Below are positions 18,377 to 25,521 of a stretch of 64,000 nt of DNA, one piece after another (position 1 is the stretch's first letter; every line of letters starts with the position of its first letter). The notes beneath the pieces were generated by a model that worked only from the letters and a program-made list of their open reading frames with translations, ran no database searches and was not told the origin of the DNA. The stretch covers positions 1,674,001-1,738,000 of the forward strand of contig NZ_CP084265.1 in NCBI RefSeq assembly GCF_022879595.1, given 5' to 3'. Source of the DNA: Caballeronia sp. Lep1P3 (GTDB lineage: Bacteria > Pseudomonadota > Gammaproteobacteria > Burkholderiales > Burkholderiaceae). The position numbers were made by a program, and so were the translations under genes.

Positions 18377-18421
18377 TCATCGCACTCATCGCACTTATCG
18401 CACTCGTCACACTCGTCGCAC
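18377..18421. repeat. 9-base tandem repeat, five copies
   Basis: Units TCATCGCAC, TCATCGCAC, TTATCGCAC, TCGTCACAC, TCGTCGCAC follow directly after the DUF2946 stop and end about 60 bases before copC. All sit in the operon spacer. Read in frame it would encode Ser-Ser-His steps, but no start supports translation. Confidence 0.75.
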
Positions 18422-18482
18422 GCGCTTGCCCGCCGCATGAAAGGCGAGCAAGCGCCGACATCCCGCTCACGAAAGGACACAC

Positions 18483-18845
18483 ATGACGTTTCCATCGGCA
18501 TTGCGCGGCGCGCTCGCGTTCGCACTCGTCGCCGCGACGCAACTCGCGCACGCGCACGCGCTTCCGAAGCAGCAACAGCCCGGCCCCGGCGCGACCGTCA
18601 GCGCTCCGCATGAAGCCTCCATCGAATTCGGCGAAGCGCTGGAACCGGCCTTCAGCTCCATGCTCGTCACCGACGCGCGCGGCACGCAGGTGAACACGGC
18701 GAAATCCGTCGTCGATAACGGCGACAAGAAGCACATGAGCGTCGCGCTCGGCGATCTCGCGCCGGGCGTCTACAAGGTGCAATGGACGGCGGTTGCCGCC
18801 GACGGCCATCGCACGCAAGGTCACTACAACTTCACGGTCAAGTGA
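18483..18845 (+). CDS. copC: Periplasmic copper-resistance protein CopC
   Basis: A 120-residue CopC-domain protein. Residues 1-24 are a signal peptide ([15 protein letters not shown]) and the mature N-terminus [15 protein letters not shown] begins with the His that binds Cu(II). [21 protein letters not shown] and the C-terminal [14 protein letters not shown] are standard CopC landmarks, with a second His site near the end. AAAGGA precedes the start. There is no fused CopD. It is 7 bases upstream of the PCuAC gene and likely in one operon with DUF2946. Confidence 0.9.
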   Translation: MTFPSALRGALAFALVAATQLAHAHALPKQQQPGPGATVSAPHEASIEFGEALEPAFSSMLVTDARGTQVNTAKSVVDNGDKKHMSVALGDLAPGVYKVQWTAVAADGHRTQGHYNFTVK

Positions 18846-18852
18846 GGCCGCA

Positions 18853-19296
18853 ATGAAAAAAACCGCAGCATTCATCGGCGCGCTCGCCGCTTTCTCCGCC
18901 ATGTTCTCCACCGCGCACGCGGCCACGCTCGAAGCGCGCGACTGCTGGGTCCGCGCGATGCCGCCGAACCTGCCGTCGTCGGGCTACTTCGTCGTCGCCA
19001 ATGACGGCGACAAGCCCGCGACGCTCACAGCCGCCGACACGCCCGCATTCGGCATGACGATGATGCACAAGTCGGAAAACAAGGGCGGCACCGCGACCAT
19101 GTCGCCCGTCGCGTCCGTCGACGTGCCCGCGCACGGCACGTTGCAGTTCGCGCCCAAGGGCTATCACCTCATGATGGAAGAACCGGGCAAGCCGCTCAAG
19201 ATCGGCTCGACCATTCCCCTCACGCTTTCCTTCGCGGACAAGAGCAGCGTCAAGGTGGATTGCGCCGTCAAGTCGGCGGCCACGCTCGGCAAGTAA
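18853..19296 (+). CDS. PCuAC-family periplasmic copper(I) chaperone
   Basis: 147 residues with signal peptide 1-22 ([12 protein letters not shown]). The copper site H(M)X10MX21HXM is recognisable: MMHKSEN...M and then [15 protein letters not shown]. Such chaperones deliver Cu(I) to cytochrome oxidase Cu(A) or scavenge periplasmic copper. The ribosome site GTGAGG overlaps the copC stop, so the genes are coupled. The usual partner (Sco or a TonB receptor) is not adjacent. Confidence 0.9.
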   Translation: MKKTAAFIGALAAFSAMFSTAHAATLEARDCWVRAMPPNLPSSGYFVVANDGDKPATLTAADTPAFGMTMMHKSENKGGTATMSPVASVDVPAHGTLQFAPKGYHLMMEEPGKPLKIGSTIPLTLSFADKSSVKVDCAVKSAATLGK

Positions 19297-19310
19297 GGCG
19301 CACGCAAAAG

Positions 19311-19350
19311 AACGCGCCGGCATCGGTAGGACCGAAGCCGGCGCGTTTTT
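19311..19350. terminator. Bidirectional terminator between copper operon and PBP1A
   Basis: Stem AACGCGCCGGC / GCCGGCGCGTT with a 15-base loop; TTTTTC on the plus strand and a T-rich TTCTTTT on the minus strand. Serves the copper operon and probably the convergent PBP1A gene. Confidence 0.85.
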
Positions 19351-19373
19351 CATTGCGCTGAAGACTGCCCCGT

Positions 19374-21947
19374 TCAGGGCCGGTTGAAGAGATCCATAAT
19401 CTGCTTGCGCTCGTCGCTGTTGACTTGCGGCACCGGCGGCGCCTGCATTCCCGCAGGGCCTACGCCGCCCGCCGTCGTCGAATCGCCCGCCATCGGATTG
19501 CTGTTGTCGAGGCCGATGCTCGCGACGAAGCCCGCGCCCGGCGTCCGGTCCGCATAGAACAGTTCGCCGTCGATGGTCGTCACGCCATCCGGACGGTCCA
19601 TCTGCTGCTGCGGAATGCCGCGCAGAGCGCGCCCCATGTACTCGACCCAGATCGGCAACGCGAGTTGCGCGCCGAATTCCTTGCTGCCGAGCGATTTCGG
19701 CTGGTCGTATCCCATCCACGCCACCGCGACGAGCTGATGCTGATAACCCGCGAACCAGCCGTCCTTCGCGTCGTTGGTCGTACCCGTCTTGCCCTGCAAG
19801 TCGTTGCGCTTGAGCACATTGGTGCCCGAGCCGGTGCCGGCCGTCGCCACGGTATGCAGCAGGCTGTTCATCACGTAGGCGTTACGCGGCTCGAGGGTTT
19901 GCGGCGCATTCGCGCCCGCCGTCAGCGGATCGGCGCGCGAAATGACCGTGCCGCGCGCATCGGCGACCTGCGCGATCAGATACGGATTGATGCGATACCC
20001 GCCGTTCGCGAACACGGAATACGCGCCGCTCAGTTGCAACGGCGTGACGAGCCCCGCGCCGAGCGCGAGCGGCAGATACGGCGGCGTCTTGTCCTTGTCG
20101 AAGCCGAATTTCTGCGTGACGAAATCCTGCGCGTAGCCGGTTCCGATGAAGGACAGAATGCGGATCGACACCAGATTTTTCGACTTCTGCAGGCCGGTGC
20201 GCATGGACATCGGGCCGTCGGGCTGGTCGTCGTCCTTCGGTTCCCACGCCTCGCCGCCCGCCGGCGCGGGAAAGTACAGCGGCGCATCGTTGATGATGGT
20301 CGCCGGTCCGAGGCCCTTGTCGAGCGCCGCCGAATAGATGAACGGCTTGAAGCTCGAACCCGGCTGGCGCCACGCCTGCGTGACGTGATTAAACTTGTTC
20401 TTGTTGAAGTCGAAGCCGCCGATGAGCGCGCGAATCGCGCCGTCCTGCGGGACCATCGAGACAAGCGCGCCCTCCACTTGCGGCAATTGCGTGATCTGCC
20501 AGTTGTTCTTCGCGTCCTTCGTGAGCCGGATGATGGAGCCGGGCCTGATCGCGAGCGCCTTCGACGCGTTGCCGCGCAGCGCCGCCGCCACGAAGCGCAG
20601 TCCGTCGCCTGCGATGGTCGCCGAATCGCCGCCGACGAATTGCGCCGTCACCTGCTTCGCGTTTGCCGCCGTCACCACGGCCGCGACGAGATCGCCGTTG
20701 TCCGGATGATCGACGAGCGCGTCTTCGATGGCTTCCGCGCGATCGTCCGCCGCCGCCGGGAGATTGACGCTGCCTTCCGGCCCGCGATAGCCGTGGCGTC
20801 GCTCGTAATCCATCACGCCCTTGCGCACGGCGCGGTACGCGGCATCCTGATCGGCGGAATCGATGGTCGTCGTGACCGTCAGGCCGCGCGTGTACGTCTC
20901 TTCCTTGTACTGCGCGTACATCATCTGCCGGACCATTTCCGCGACGTACTCGGCATGCACGCCGTACTCGGTGCCCGCCGACTTCGTATGGATTTCCTCG
21001 GCGACGGCCTGATCGTACTGGTCGCGCGTGATGAAGTTGAGATCGAGCATGCGCTTCAGGATGTACTGCTGGCGCACCTTCGCGCGCTTCGGATTCACGA
21101 CCGGGTTATACGCGGACGGCGCCTTCGGCAAGCCCGCGAGCATCGCGGCCTCGGCGAGCGTGACGTCCTTCAGGTCCTTGCCGAAGTACACGCGCGCGGC
21201 GGCCGAGAAGCCGTAAGCGCGCTCGCCCAGATAAATCTGGTTCATGTACAGCTCGAGAATCTGGTCCTTCGTGAGCGCGCGCTCGATCTTGTATGCGAGC
21301 AGCATCTCGTAGATCTTGCGCGTGTACGTCTTCTCGCTCGACAGGAAGAAGTTGCGCGCGACCTGCATCGTGATCGTGCTCGCGCCCTGCGACGCGCCGC
21401 CGTGCAGCAGGTCGGTGACGCCCGCGCGCAGGATGCCGACGAAGTCGACGCCGCCGTGATCGTAGAAGCGGTAGTCCTCGATCGCGAGGACCGCTTTTTT
21501 CATCTGATCGGGAATATCCTGAAAGCGCACGAGGCTGCGCCGCTCTTCCCCGAACTCGCCGATCAGCACGTGATCCGCCGTATAGATGCGCAGCGGCACC
21601 TTGGGCCGGTAGTCGATGAGTGCGTTGAGCGAAGGCAGGTTCGGCTCCATCACGACGAGCGCGTAGCCGACGATGAGCGCGCCCACCACCGCCGCGATCG
21701 CCGCGATGCCCGCGAGCCACAGCGCGATGCGTCCGAACATGGAGCGTCCGTTAGGTCGATTGCGCCTGTCGCGTCCGTCGCCGCCGTTGGAACCGTCGCG
21801 ACCGTTGCGGCCATTGCCGCCGCCGTCGCGGCCGCCGTCGCGGCCGCCGTTGCGGCTCGCGCCCGAGTCGTTGCGTGAGTCGTTCCAGCGGGGCTCGCGA
21901 TCGTGACGCGATGATTGAGAAGAGTCGGGACGTTTGATGATAGGCAT
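19374..21947 (-). CDS. mrcA: Penicillin-binding protein 1A (bifunctional glycosyltransferase/transpeptidase)
   Basis: Class A PBP of 857 residues that polymerises and cross-links peptidoglycan. An N-terminal ~68 residues are unusually rich in Asn, Gly, Asp and Arg (RNGGRDGGRDGGGNGRNG), a low-complexity cytoplasmic tail. One membrane segment follows (residues ~72-99). The GT51 domain has catalytic Glu157 in EDYRFYDHGGVD and the QGASTITMQ motif. The transpeptidase domain has S531-S-F-K (SxxK) and KTGT near residue 719. Monocistronic, ending at a shared terminator. Confidence 0.96.
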   Translation of the reverse strand: MPIIKRPDSSQSSRHDREPRWNDSRNDSGASRNGGRDGGRDGGGNGRNGRDGSNGGDGRDRRNRPNGRSMFGRIALWLAGIAAIAAVVGALIVGYALVVMEPNLPSLNALIDYRPKVPLRIYTADHVLIGEFGEERRSLVRFQDIPDQMKKAVLAIEDYRFYDHGGVDFVGILRAGVTDLLHGGASQGASTITMQVARNFFLSSEKTYTRKIYEMLLAYKIERALTKDQILELYMNQIYLGERAYGFSAAARVYFGKDLKDVTLAEAAMLAGLPKAPSAYNPVVNPKRAKVRQQYILKRMLDLNFITRDQYDQAVAEEIHTKSAGTEYGVHAEYVAEMVRQMMYAQYKEETYTRGLTVTTTIDSADQDAAYRAVRKGVMDYERRHGYRGPEGSVNLPAAADDRAEAIEDALVDHPDNGDLVAAVVTAANAKQVTAQFVGGDSATIAGDGLRFVAAALRGNASKALAIRPGSIIRLTKDAKNNWQITQLPQVEGALVSMVPQDGAIRALIGGFDFNKNKFNHVTQAWRQPGSSFKPFIYSAALDKGLGPATIINDAPLYFPAPAGGEAWEPKDDDQPDGPMSMRTGLQKSKNLVSIRILSFIGTGYAQDFVTQKFGFDKDKTPPYLPLALGAGLVTPLQLSGAYSVFANGGYRINPYLIAQVADARGTVISRADPLTAGANAPQTLEPRNAYVMNSLLHTVATAGTGSGTNVLKRNDLQGKTGTTNDAKDGWFAGYQHQLVAVAWMGYDQPKSLGSKEFGAQLALPIWVEYMGRALRGIPQQQMDRPDGVTTIDGELFYADRTPGAGFVASIGLDNSNPMAGDSTTAGGVGPAGMQAPPVPQVNSDERKQIMDLFNRP

Positions 21948-22195
21948 GACTGGGATCGTTCAGCGCGCTTATTTCGCGCGCACTGCGCCGCGTCTCGATG
22001 CCTGCGCGAATGCCTGAAGCACAGCGCGGCAGACATGCGGCGAGCGGATGAGCGGGTCGGTTTCGACCGAAGGGTAACAGCACATTTTAAATAATTCGGG
22101 CGACGCTCTACAGAACGCGCGCGCTTTTTTTGTAAGTAAATTCGGCTCGGCGCGCTTTCCCCGGCTCGCGGGCGTCCGCACGCACCTGTGTGCGG

Positions 22196-22204
22196 TTACC
22201 CACA
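22196..22204 (+). promoter_or_regulatory. DnaA-box-like site TTACCCACA
   Basis: One mismatch from TTATNCACA. It faces a second site 17 bases away in the opposite orientation. Confidence 0.4.
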
Positions 22205-22211
22205 GAAATTG

Positions 22212-22239
22212 TTGAGAGCCTTGTGGACAACCCTATGAG
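22212..22239 (+). promoter_or_regulatory. Candidate promoter for the ribbon-helix-helix gene
   Basis: TTGAGA, 16-base spacer, TATGAG on the plus strand. The spacer overlaps the second DnaA-box-like site, so binding there would block transcription. About 245 bases upstream of the RHH-like start. Confidence 0.45.
22222..22230 (-). promoter_or_regulatory. DnaA-box-like site TTGTCCACA
   Basis: Minus-strand 9-mer, one mismatch from TTATNCACA, lying between the -35 and -10 hexamers of the candidate promoter. Confidence 0.4.
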
Positions 22240-22358
22240 AAAATAGCCAAGCTGTTGATCCGGCGGCTCTTTTCGCGCACGCTCAAGCGTTGCCCCGAAA
22301 GACGTGCACGGTTCGTCATGCGAGGCCGCGGGCGCGCACAGCGGTCCCGCGAACCGAT

Positions 22359-22487
22359 ATGATGGATACATTCTTTCCCGGCGTTCTCCGGCCGGCGCAG
22401 CACCCGCGTAAGAGAAGCAACCGTTCCGAATTCGGGACCGCGCTTGCGATGTTTGCAATCGCCTTACTGTTTGCGAGCCGCTCATGA
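22359..22487 (+). CDS. Possible small membrane protein (42 aa)
   Basis: ATG at 22359 (MMDTFFPGVLRPAQ) opens a 42-codon frame with a hydrophobic C-terminus (FGTALAMFAIALLFAS) whose TGA overlaps the ATG of the next gene (ATGA, 22484-22487). The overlap is suggestive, but there is no ribosome site. It may be a real coupled microprotein or chance. Confidence 0.28.
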   Translation: MMDTFFPGVLRPAQHPRKRSNRSEFGTALAMFAIALLFASRS

Positions 22488-22885
22488 CGACCAAGCCTAC
22501 CGAACGCATCGTTGTTTTCGTGACTCCCGCGCAGAAGCTCGCCATCAGCAAGACCGCGGACGACCTCGGCATCAGCGTGAGCGAACTCATGCGGCGCGCG
22601 GTGCTCAATTTCAACGCGACGAGCGAGCAGATCAAGGTAGCGGGCATCGTCGATCGGCTGCGCGCGCCGAAGGCACCTGATCCGCTCAATGTGGCGCTCG
22701 CCAGCGTCGCTGCGAAGGCAGCCGCCCGCGAAGCGCGCGAAGCCGCGGCCACCGCCACCAAGAACCTCGCGCGCGCTGCATCGGCGAAAGCGGCCGCGAC
22801 GCCCGTTCATCCAGACGAAGCGGACAATCCTCAGAGCGTCGGCGAAGATGCCTCGCTCACCGGCGAAGGGCGTCTCGGCCGCTAA
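22484..22885 (+). CDS. Ribbon-helix-helix-like protein with alanine-rich tail (133 aa)
   Basis: The N-terminal ~45 residues, TERIVVFVTPAQKLAISKTADDLGISVSELMRRAVLNF, have the strand-helix-helix pattern of RHH/CopG DNA-binding proteins. Residues ~65-110 are a helical, Ala/Arg/Lys-rich stretch (AAKAAAREAREAAATATKNLA), and the rest is acidic and probably disordered. Could be a small regulator or nucleoid-associated protein. No toxin partner is adjacent, so it is not an obvious antitoxin. Confidence 0.65.
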   Translation: MTTKPTERIVVFVTPAQKLAISKTADDLGISVSELMRRAVLNFNATSEQIKVAGIVDRLRAPKAPDPLNVALASVAAKAAAREAREAAATATKNLARAASAKAAATPVHPDEADNPQSVGEDASLTGEGRLGR

Positions 22886-23148
22886 AGGCGCCGGACGTTT
22901 TTCGTCGGCGTCGCACGCTTCATCCCATCGCGGCGCGCGCTCGCGCGCCGTTACACTCCTTAACGTTGGCTCACTCCACGCTAAGCCGCCGCATGCTCTA
23001 ATAAGCGGGTAAACCCGTTGCGGCCGAGCGAGTGCCGGTGCGCTTGCAATCCGCGCGGGACGCCTCACATTCGACGCGCGCAACGTCGCATTAGAAATGC
23101 AGCGCACGGCGTGCAGCAGGCGCGTCGCGGTCTTCAAAGGAGAAACAC

Positions 23149-23829
23149 ATGTCGCTTTTCGATTCCATCACGCGCACCGTCAAAGGCCTTCTGAACGATG
23201 CCGCCGACACGGTGCAGGACCCTTCCCGCGACGCGCGCCAGATCGTGCGCGAGCTGGACGACAGCATCGCGAAGGCGGAGAACTCGCTGATCGAGATCGA
23301 GGCGCAGGTCGCCACGCAGCAAAGCAAGCGCGACGCCGCCGCCGAGAAGGCCAGGAAGTACGAGGATGGCGCCAAGCGCGCGCTGCAATCCGGCGACGAA
23401 GCCCTGGCGCGCGAGGCGCTCGCGGCGCAGGCGAACGCGGAAACCGAGCGCGATGCGCTCGCCGCCGAACTGCAGACGCTCGTGCCTTCGGTGGATCACC
23501 TGAAGCAGCAGATCGGCGACATGCGCCAGCGCCGCAACGACCTCAACGCGCGCTCGAACATCCTGCAGGCGAAGCAGCAGATCTCGCAAGCGAAGGACAC
23601 GGCGGCCACCGCGCTCGGCGGCATCGGCGGGAAAAATCTGTCCGAAGACTTCCAGAAGCTCGAAGACAAGGTGCAACTCGCGAACGCCCGCTCCGACGCG
23701 CGCCTGAATTCGGCGGATCAGAAATCCGGCAAGGCGCTCGAGGACAAGCTCGCGGCGCTCAACCGCGGCCCGTCCGTGGAAGACCGTCTCGAAGCGCTGA
23801 AGAAGCAGTTGAACACGCCGGCGCAGTAA
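23149..23829 (+). CDS. PspA/IM30-family protein
   Basis: 226 residues, almost entirely coiled coil, after AAAGGAGAAACAC. MSLFDSITRTVKGLLNDAADTVQDPSRDARQIVRELDDSI is the amphipathic N-terminal helix and following helix of PspA/IM30 proteins, which coat and stabilise a stressed inner membrane (ESCRT-III-like). The rest has EIEAQVATQQSKRDAAAEKARKYEDGA-type heptads. The usual partners PspBC/F are not beside it; instead a membrane TPR protein follows 115 bases downstream. Confidence 0.85.
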   Translation: MSLFDSITRTVKGLLNDAADTVQDPSRDARQIVRELDDSIAKAENSLIEIEAQVATQQSKRDAAAEKARKYEDGAKRALQSGDEALAREALAAQANAETERDALAAELQTLVPSVDHLKQQIGDMRQRRNDLNARSNILQAKQQISQAKDTAATALGGIGGKNLSEDFQKLEDKVQLANARSDARLNSADQKSGKALEDKLAALNRGPSVEDRLEALKKQLNTPAQ

Positions 23830-23944
23830 CGCGGGGATGCCGGCCGTCGCGAACGGATGCCTTACAGGTATTCGCCTTGCGACGATCTGGCATACACCGA
23901 TCGCTGGCTCGAATGGAGACGGGCGCCATGCGCCCGGCCCGCAC

Positions 23945-25180
23945 ATGAAAAAGACTCTCACGGCTCTTGCCTTATCGATGTCGCTTGCCTTGTCGGTGGC
24001 ATCGCCGCTCGCGTTCGCGGTTCCGACCGCGCAGCAGGTCGAGCAATCGATGACGCAGGGCAACTGGCGGCAAGCCGACGCGCAGTTGAGCGAAGTGCTC
24101 GACGCGCATCCGAAGAACGCCCACGCTCACTATCTCTACGCGCAGGTGCTCGACCGGGAAGGCCGCTCTAGCGATGCGCTCTCGCAGCTTCAACAGGCGA
24201 AGTCGCTCGATCCGAGCCTGAGCTTCACCGATCCGTCGCGGTTCGCATCGACCGAGGCGCGCATCCGCAACGACGCGGGCCGCGCCGATGCCACGGCGAA
24301 TCGCGGTTCCAACGGTTCCGTCGCGCTCAATCCGTTCAATCAAGGCAATGTGGGCGCGGCCGCCGCGCCGCAGAAACATGGCCCGTCGATGGGCATGTGG
24401 ATCGGCCTGGCCGTGCTGATCGCCGCAATCGCGCTCGTGCTGCGCTGGGGCCTGCGACGCGCCCGCGCACGCGACGACGGCCGCGCGGAGGACGATCGCC
24501 GCGGGCAGATCAAGCGCGCAACGGAACTGCTCAACGACGTTCGCACGCTCAAGCTCGACGTGAAGCTGTCCACCGCGCCCGGCCACGAAGCGTTGCTGCG
24601 CGATGTCGAAAGCGCGGAAACGCAGCTGCGCGAAATGGTCGAAGCGTTGTCGAACGCGAAGAATCCCGTGCCGCCGTATGCGATCGAGGACTTGGAGAAT
24701 CAGGTCGCGAGCCTGAAAGCGCGCGCCGAAGGCCGGCCCGATCCGAATGCGGCCAATGCGTCGAACGCCGGCCCGCAGGGGCAATCGCCGTTCGCGCAGG
24801 AAGCCGAGCGCTTCGGACGCAGCCAGCCGCCGTATGGCCCGCAAGGTCCGTATCCGCAGCAAGGGCCGTATCCGCCGCAGCCGGGGCAGCAGCCACCCGT
24901 CATCATTCAGCAAGGCGGCGGCGGATTTGGCGGCGGCATGGGCGGGCTTCTCACGGGTGTCTTGCTCGGCGAAGCCATGTCGCATGGACGCGATCGCGTG
25001 ATCGAGCGCGAGGTGCCGGTCGAGCGGCGCAACGAGCGCGATGACGGCGGCGGCCTCGACTTCGGCAACAACAACGGCGGCGGCCTGGACTTCGGCAGCG
25101 GCTCGAACGACTGGAACGACGGCAGCGGCGGCTCGGGCCTCGATCTCGGCAGCAACGACGACGGCTGGCGCGACACCTGA
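23945..25180 (+). CDS. Membrane protein with TPR region and acidic GLDFG-repeat tail
   Basis: 411 residues starting MKKTLTALALSMS. Signal peptide to about residue 26. Residues 30-90 form a TPR-like pair (ADAQLSEVLDAHPKNAHAHYLYAQVL). A membrane segment lies at ~156-174 (MGMWIGLAVLIAAIALVLRW), then a cytoplasmic coiled coil. A Pro/Gln-rich stretch (GPYPQQGPYPPQPGQQPP) leads to Gly-rich GGGFGGGMGGLL. The tail repeats GGGLDFG/SGLDLG and is acidic with Trp. The neighbouring PspA gene suggests a membrane-stress role; the domain order is not one I recognise. Confidence 0.75.
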   Translation: MKKTLTALALSMSLALSVASPLAFAVPTAQQVEQSMTQGNWRQADAQLSEVLDAHPKNAHAHYLYAQVLDREGRSSDALSQLQQAKSLDPSLSFTDPSRFASTEARIRNDAGRADATANRGSNGSVALNPFNQGNVGAAAAPQKHGPSMGMWIGLAVLIAAIALVLRWGLRRARARDDGRAEDDRRGQIKRATELLNDVRTLKLDVKLSTAPGHEALLRDVESAETQLREMVEALSNAKNPVPPYAIEDLENQVASLKARAEGRPDPNAANASNAGPQGQSPFAQEAERFGRSQPPYGPQGPYPQQGPYPPQPGQQPPVIIQQGGGGFGGGMGGLLTGVLLGEAMSHGRDRVIEREVPVERRNERDDGGGLDFGNNNGGGLDFGSGSNDWNDGSGGSGLDLGSNDDGWRDT

Positions 25181-25206
25181 TTTCGCGGTTGCGTCGCTTC
25201 ACACCG

Positions 25207-25232
25207 AAGGCCCCGCTCGCGCGGGGCCTTTT
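25207..25232 (+). terminator. Terminator of the PspA/TPR operon
   Basis: Stem AAGGCCCCGC / GCGGGGCCTT with loop TCGC, followed by TTTT. 26 bases after the stop codon. Confidence 0.85.
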
Positions 25233-25295
25233 CATTGCGGCAACGGATTTGAAAAAGCGCGGCGCTGGTTCCGAAGAAGCGCGCTGGCACGCAAT

Positions 25296-25415
25296 TCACC
25301 CGCCGCCGAGAAACCGCAACAGCGCCCAGAGGAACTTGAAGAACCCGACGATGAATTCCCAGATGCGTTCGAGCTGATCCCAGGTCGCCACGCGCATCAA
25401 CGTGTGCAGGATCAT
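25296..25415 (-). CDS. Hydrophobic/amphipathic microprotein (39 aa)
   Basis: ATG at 25415 encodes MILHTLMRVATWDQLERIWE and then FIVGFFKFLWALLRFLGGG before TGA. Nearly every third codon position is G or C, as in real genes of this genome. The C-terminal half is an amphipathic, Phe/Leu/Trp-rich helix with scattered basic residues and a Gly-Gly-Gly end, suggesting a small membrane-binding peptide. There is no strong ribosome site. It lies after the glgX terminator, so it would need its own promoter or read-through. Confidence 0.5.
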   Translation of the reverse strand: MILHTLMRVATWDQLERIWEFIVGFFKFLWALLRFLGGG

Positions 25416-25444
25416 GCGGGCTTGCTTGAAAGAGGCATCGTGCA

Positions 25445-25471
25445 AAGAAAAGAGGCGGCTTTCGCCGCCTC
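25445..25471 (-). terminator. Terminator of glgX
   Basis: Minus-strand stem GAGGCGGC, loop GAAA, GCCGCCTC, then TTTTC. About 50 bases beyond the glgX stop. Confidence 0.85.
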
Positions 25472-25521
25472 GGTCGCGATTACGAAAATCGCATCATACG
25501 CAATCGCCGCGCGAACCCCGC

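Larger units (their letters stand above)
21948..22358. other. Intergenic region with DnaA-box-like sites and divergent promoters
   Basis: 411 bases between PBP1A (minus) and the small genes to the right (plus). It contains an AT-rich TTTTAAATAATT at 22085-22096 (probably part of the PBP1A promoter side), a second AT-rich patch near 22125, and the DnaA-box-like pair with a promoter described separately. No gene was recognised. Confidence 0.6.

Noticed and set aside
18377..18421. 9-base repeats as a CRISPR or coding Ser-His peptide
   Set aside because: Too short, no spacers, and no start codon or ribosome site for translation.
19425..21878. Long open frame antisense to PBP1A (over 800 codons)
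   Set aside because: Arg/His-rich composition of a shadow in GC-rich DNA; no domain, no ribosome site, fully overlaps a clear mrcA.
22191..22245. DnaA-box-like pair as a replication origin
   Set aside because: Only two imperfect boxes, no dnaA/dnaN/parAB neighbours and no repeated AT-rich unwinding units; kept only as a possible regulatory site.
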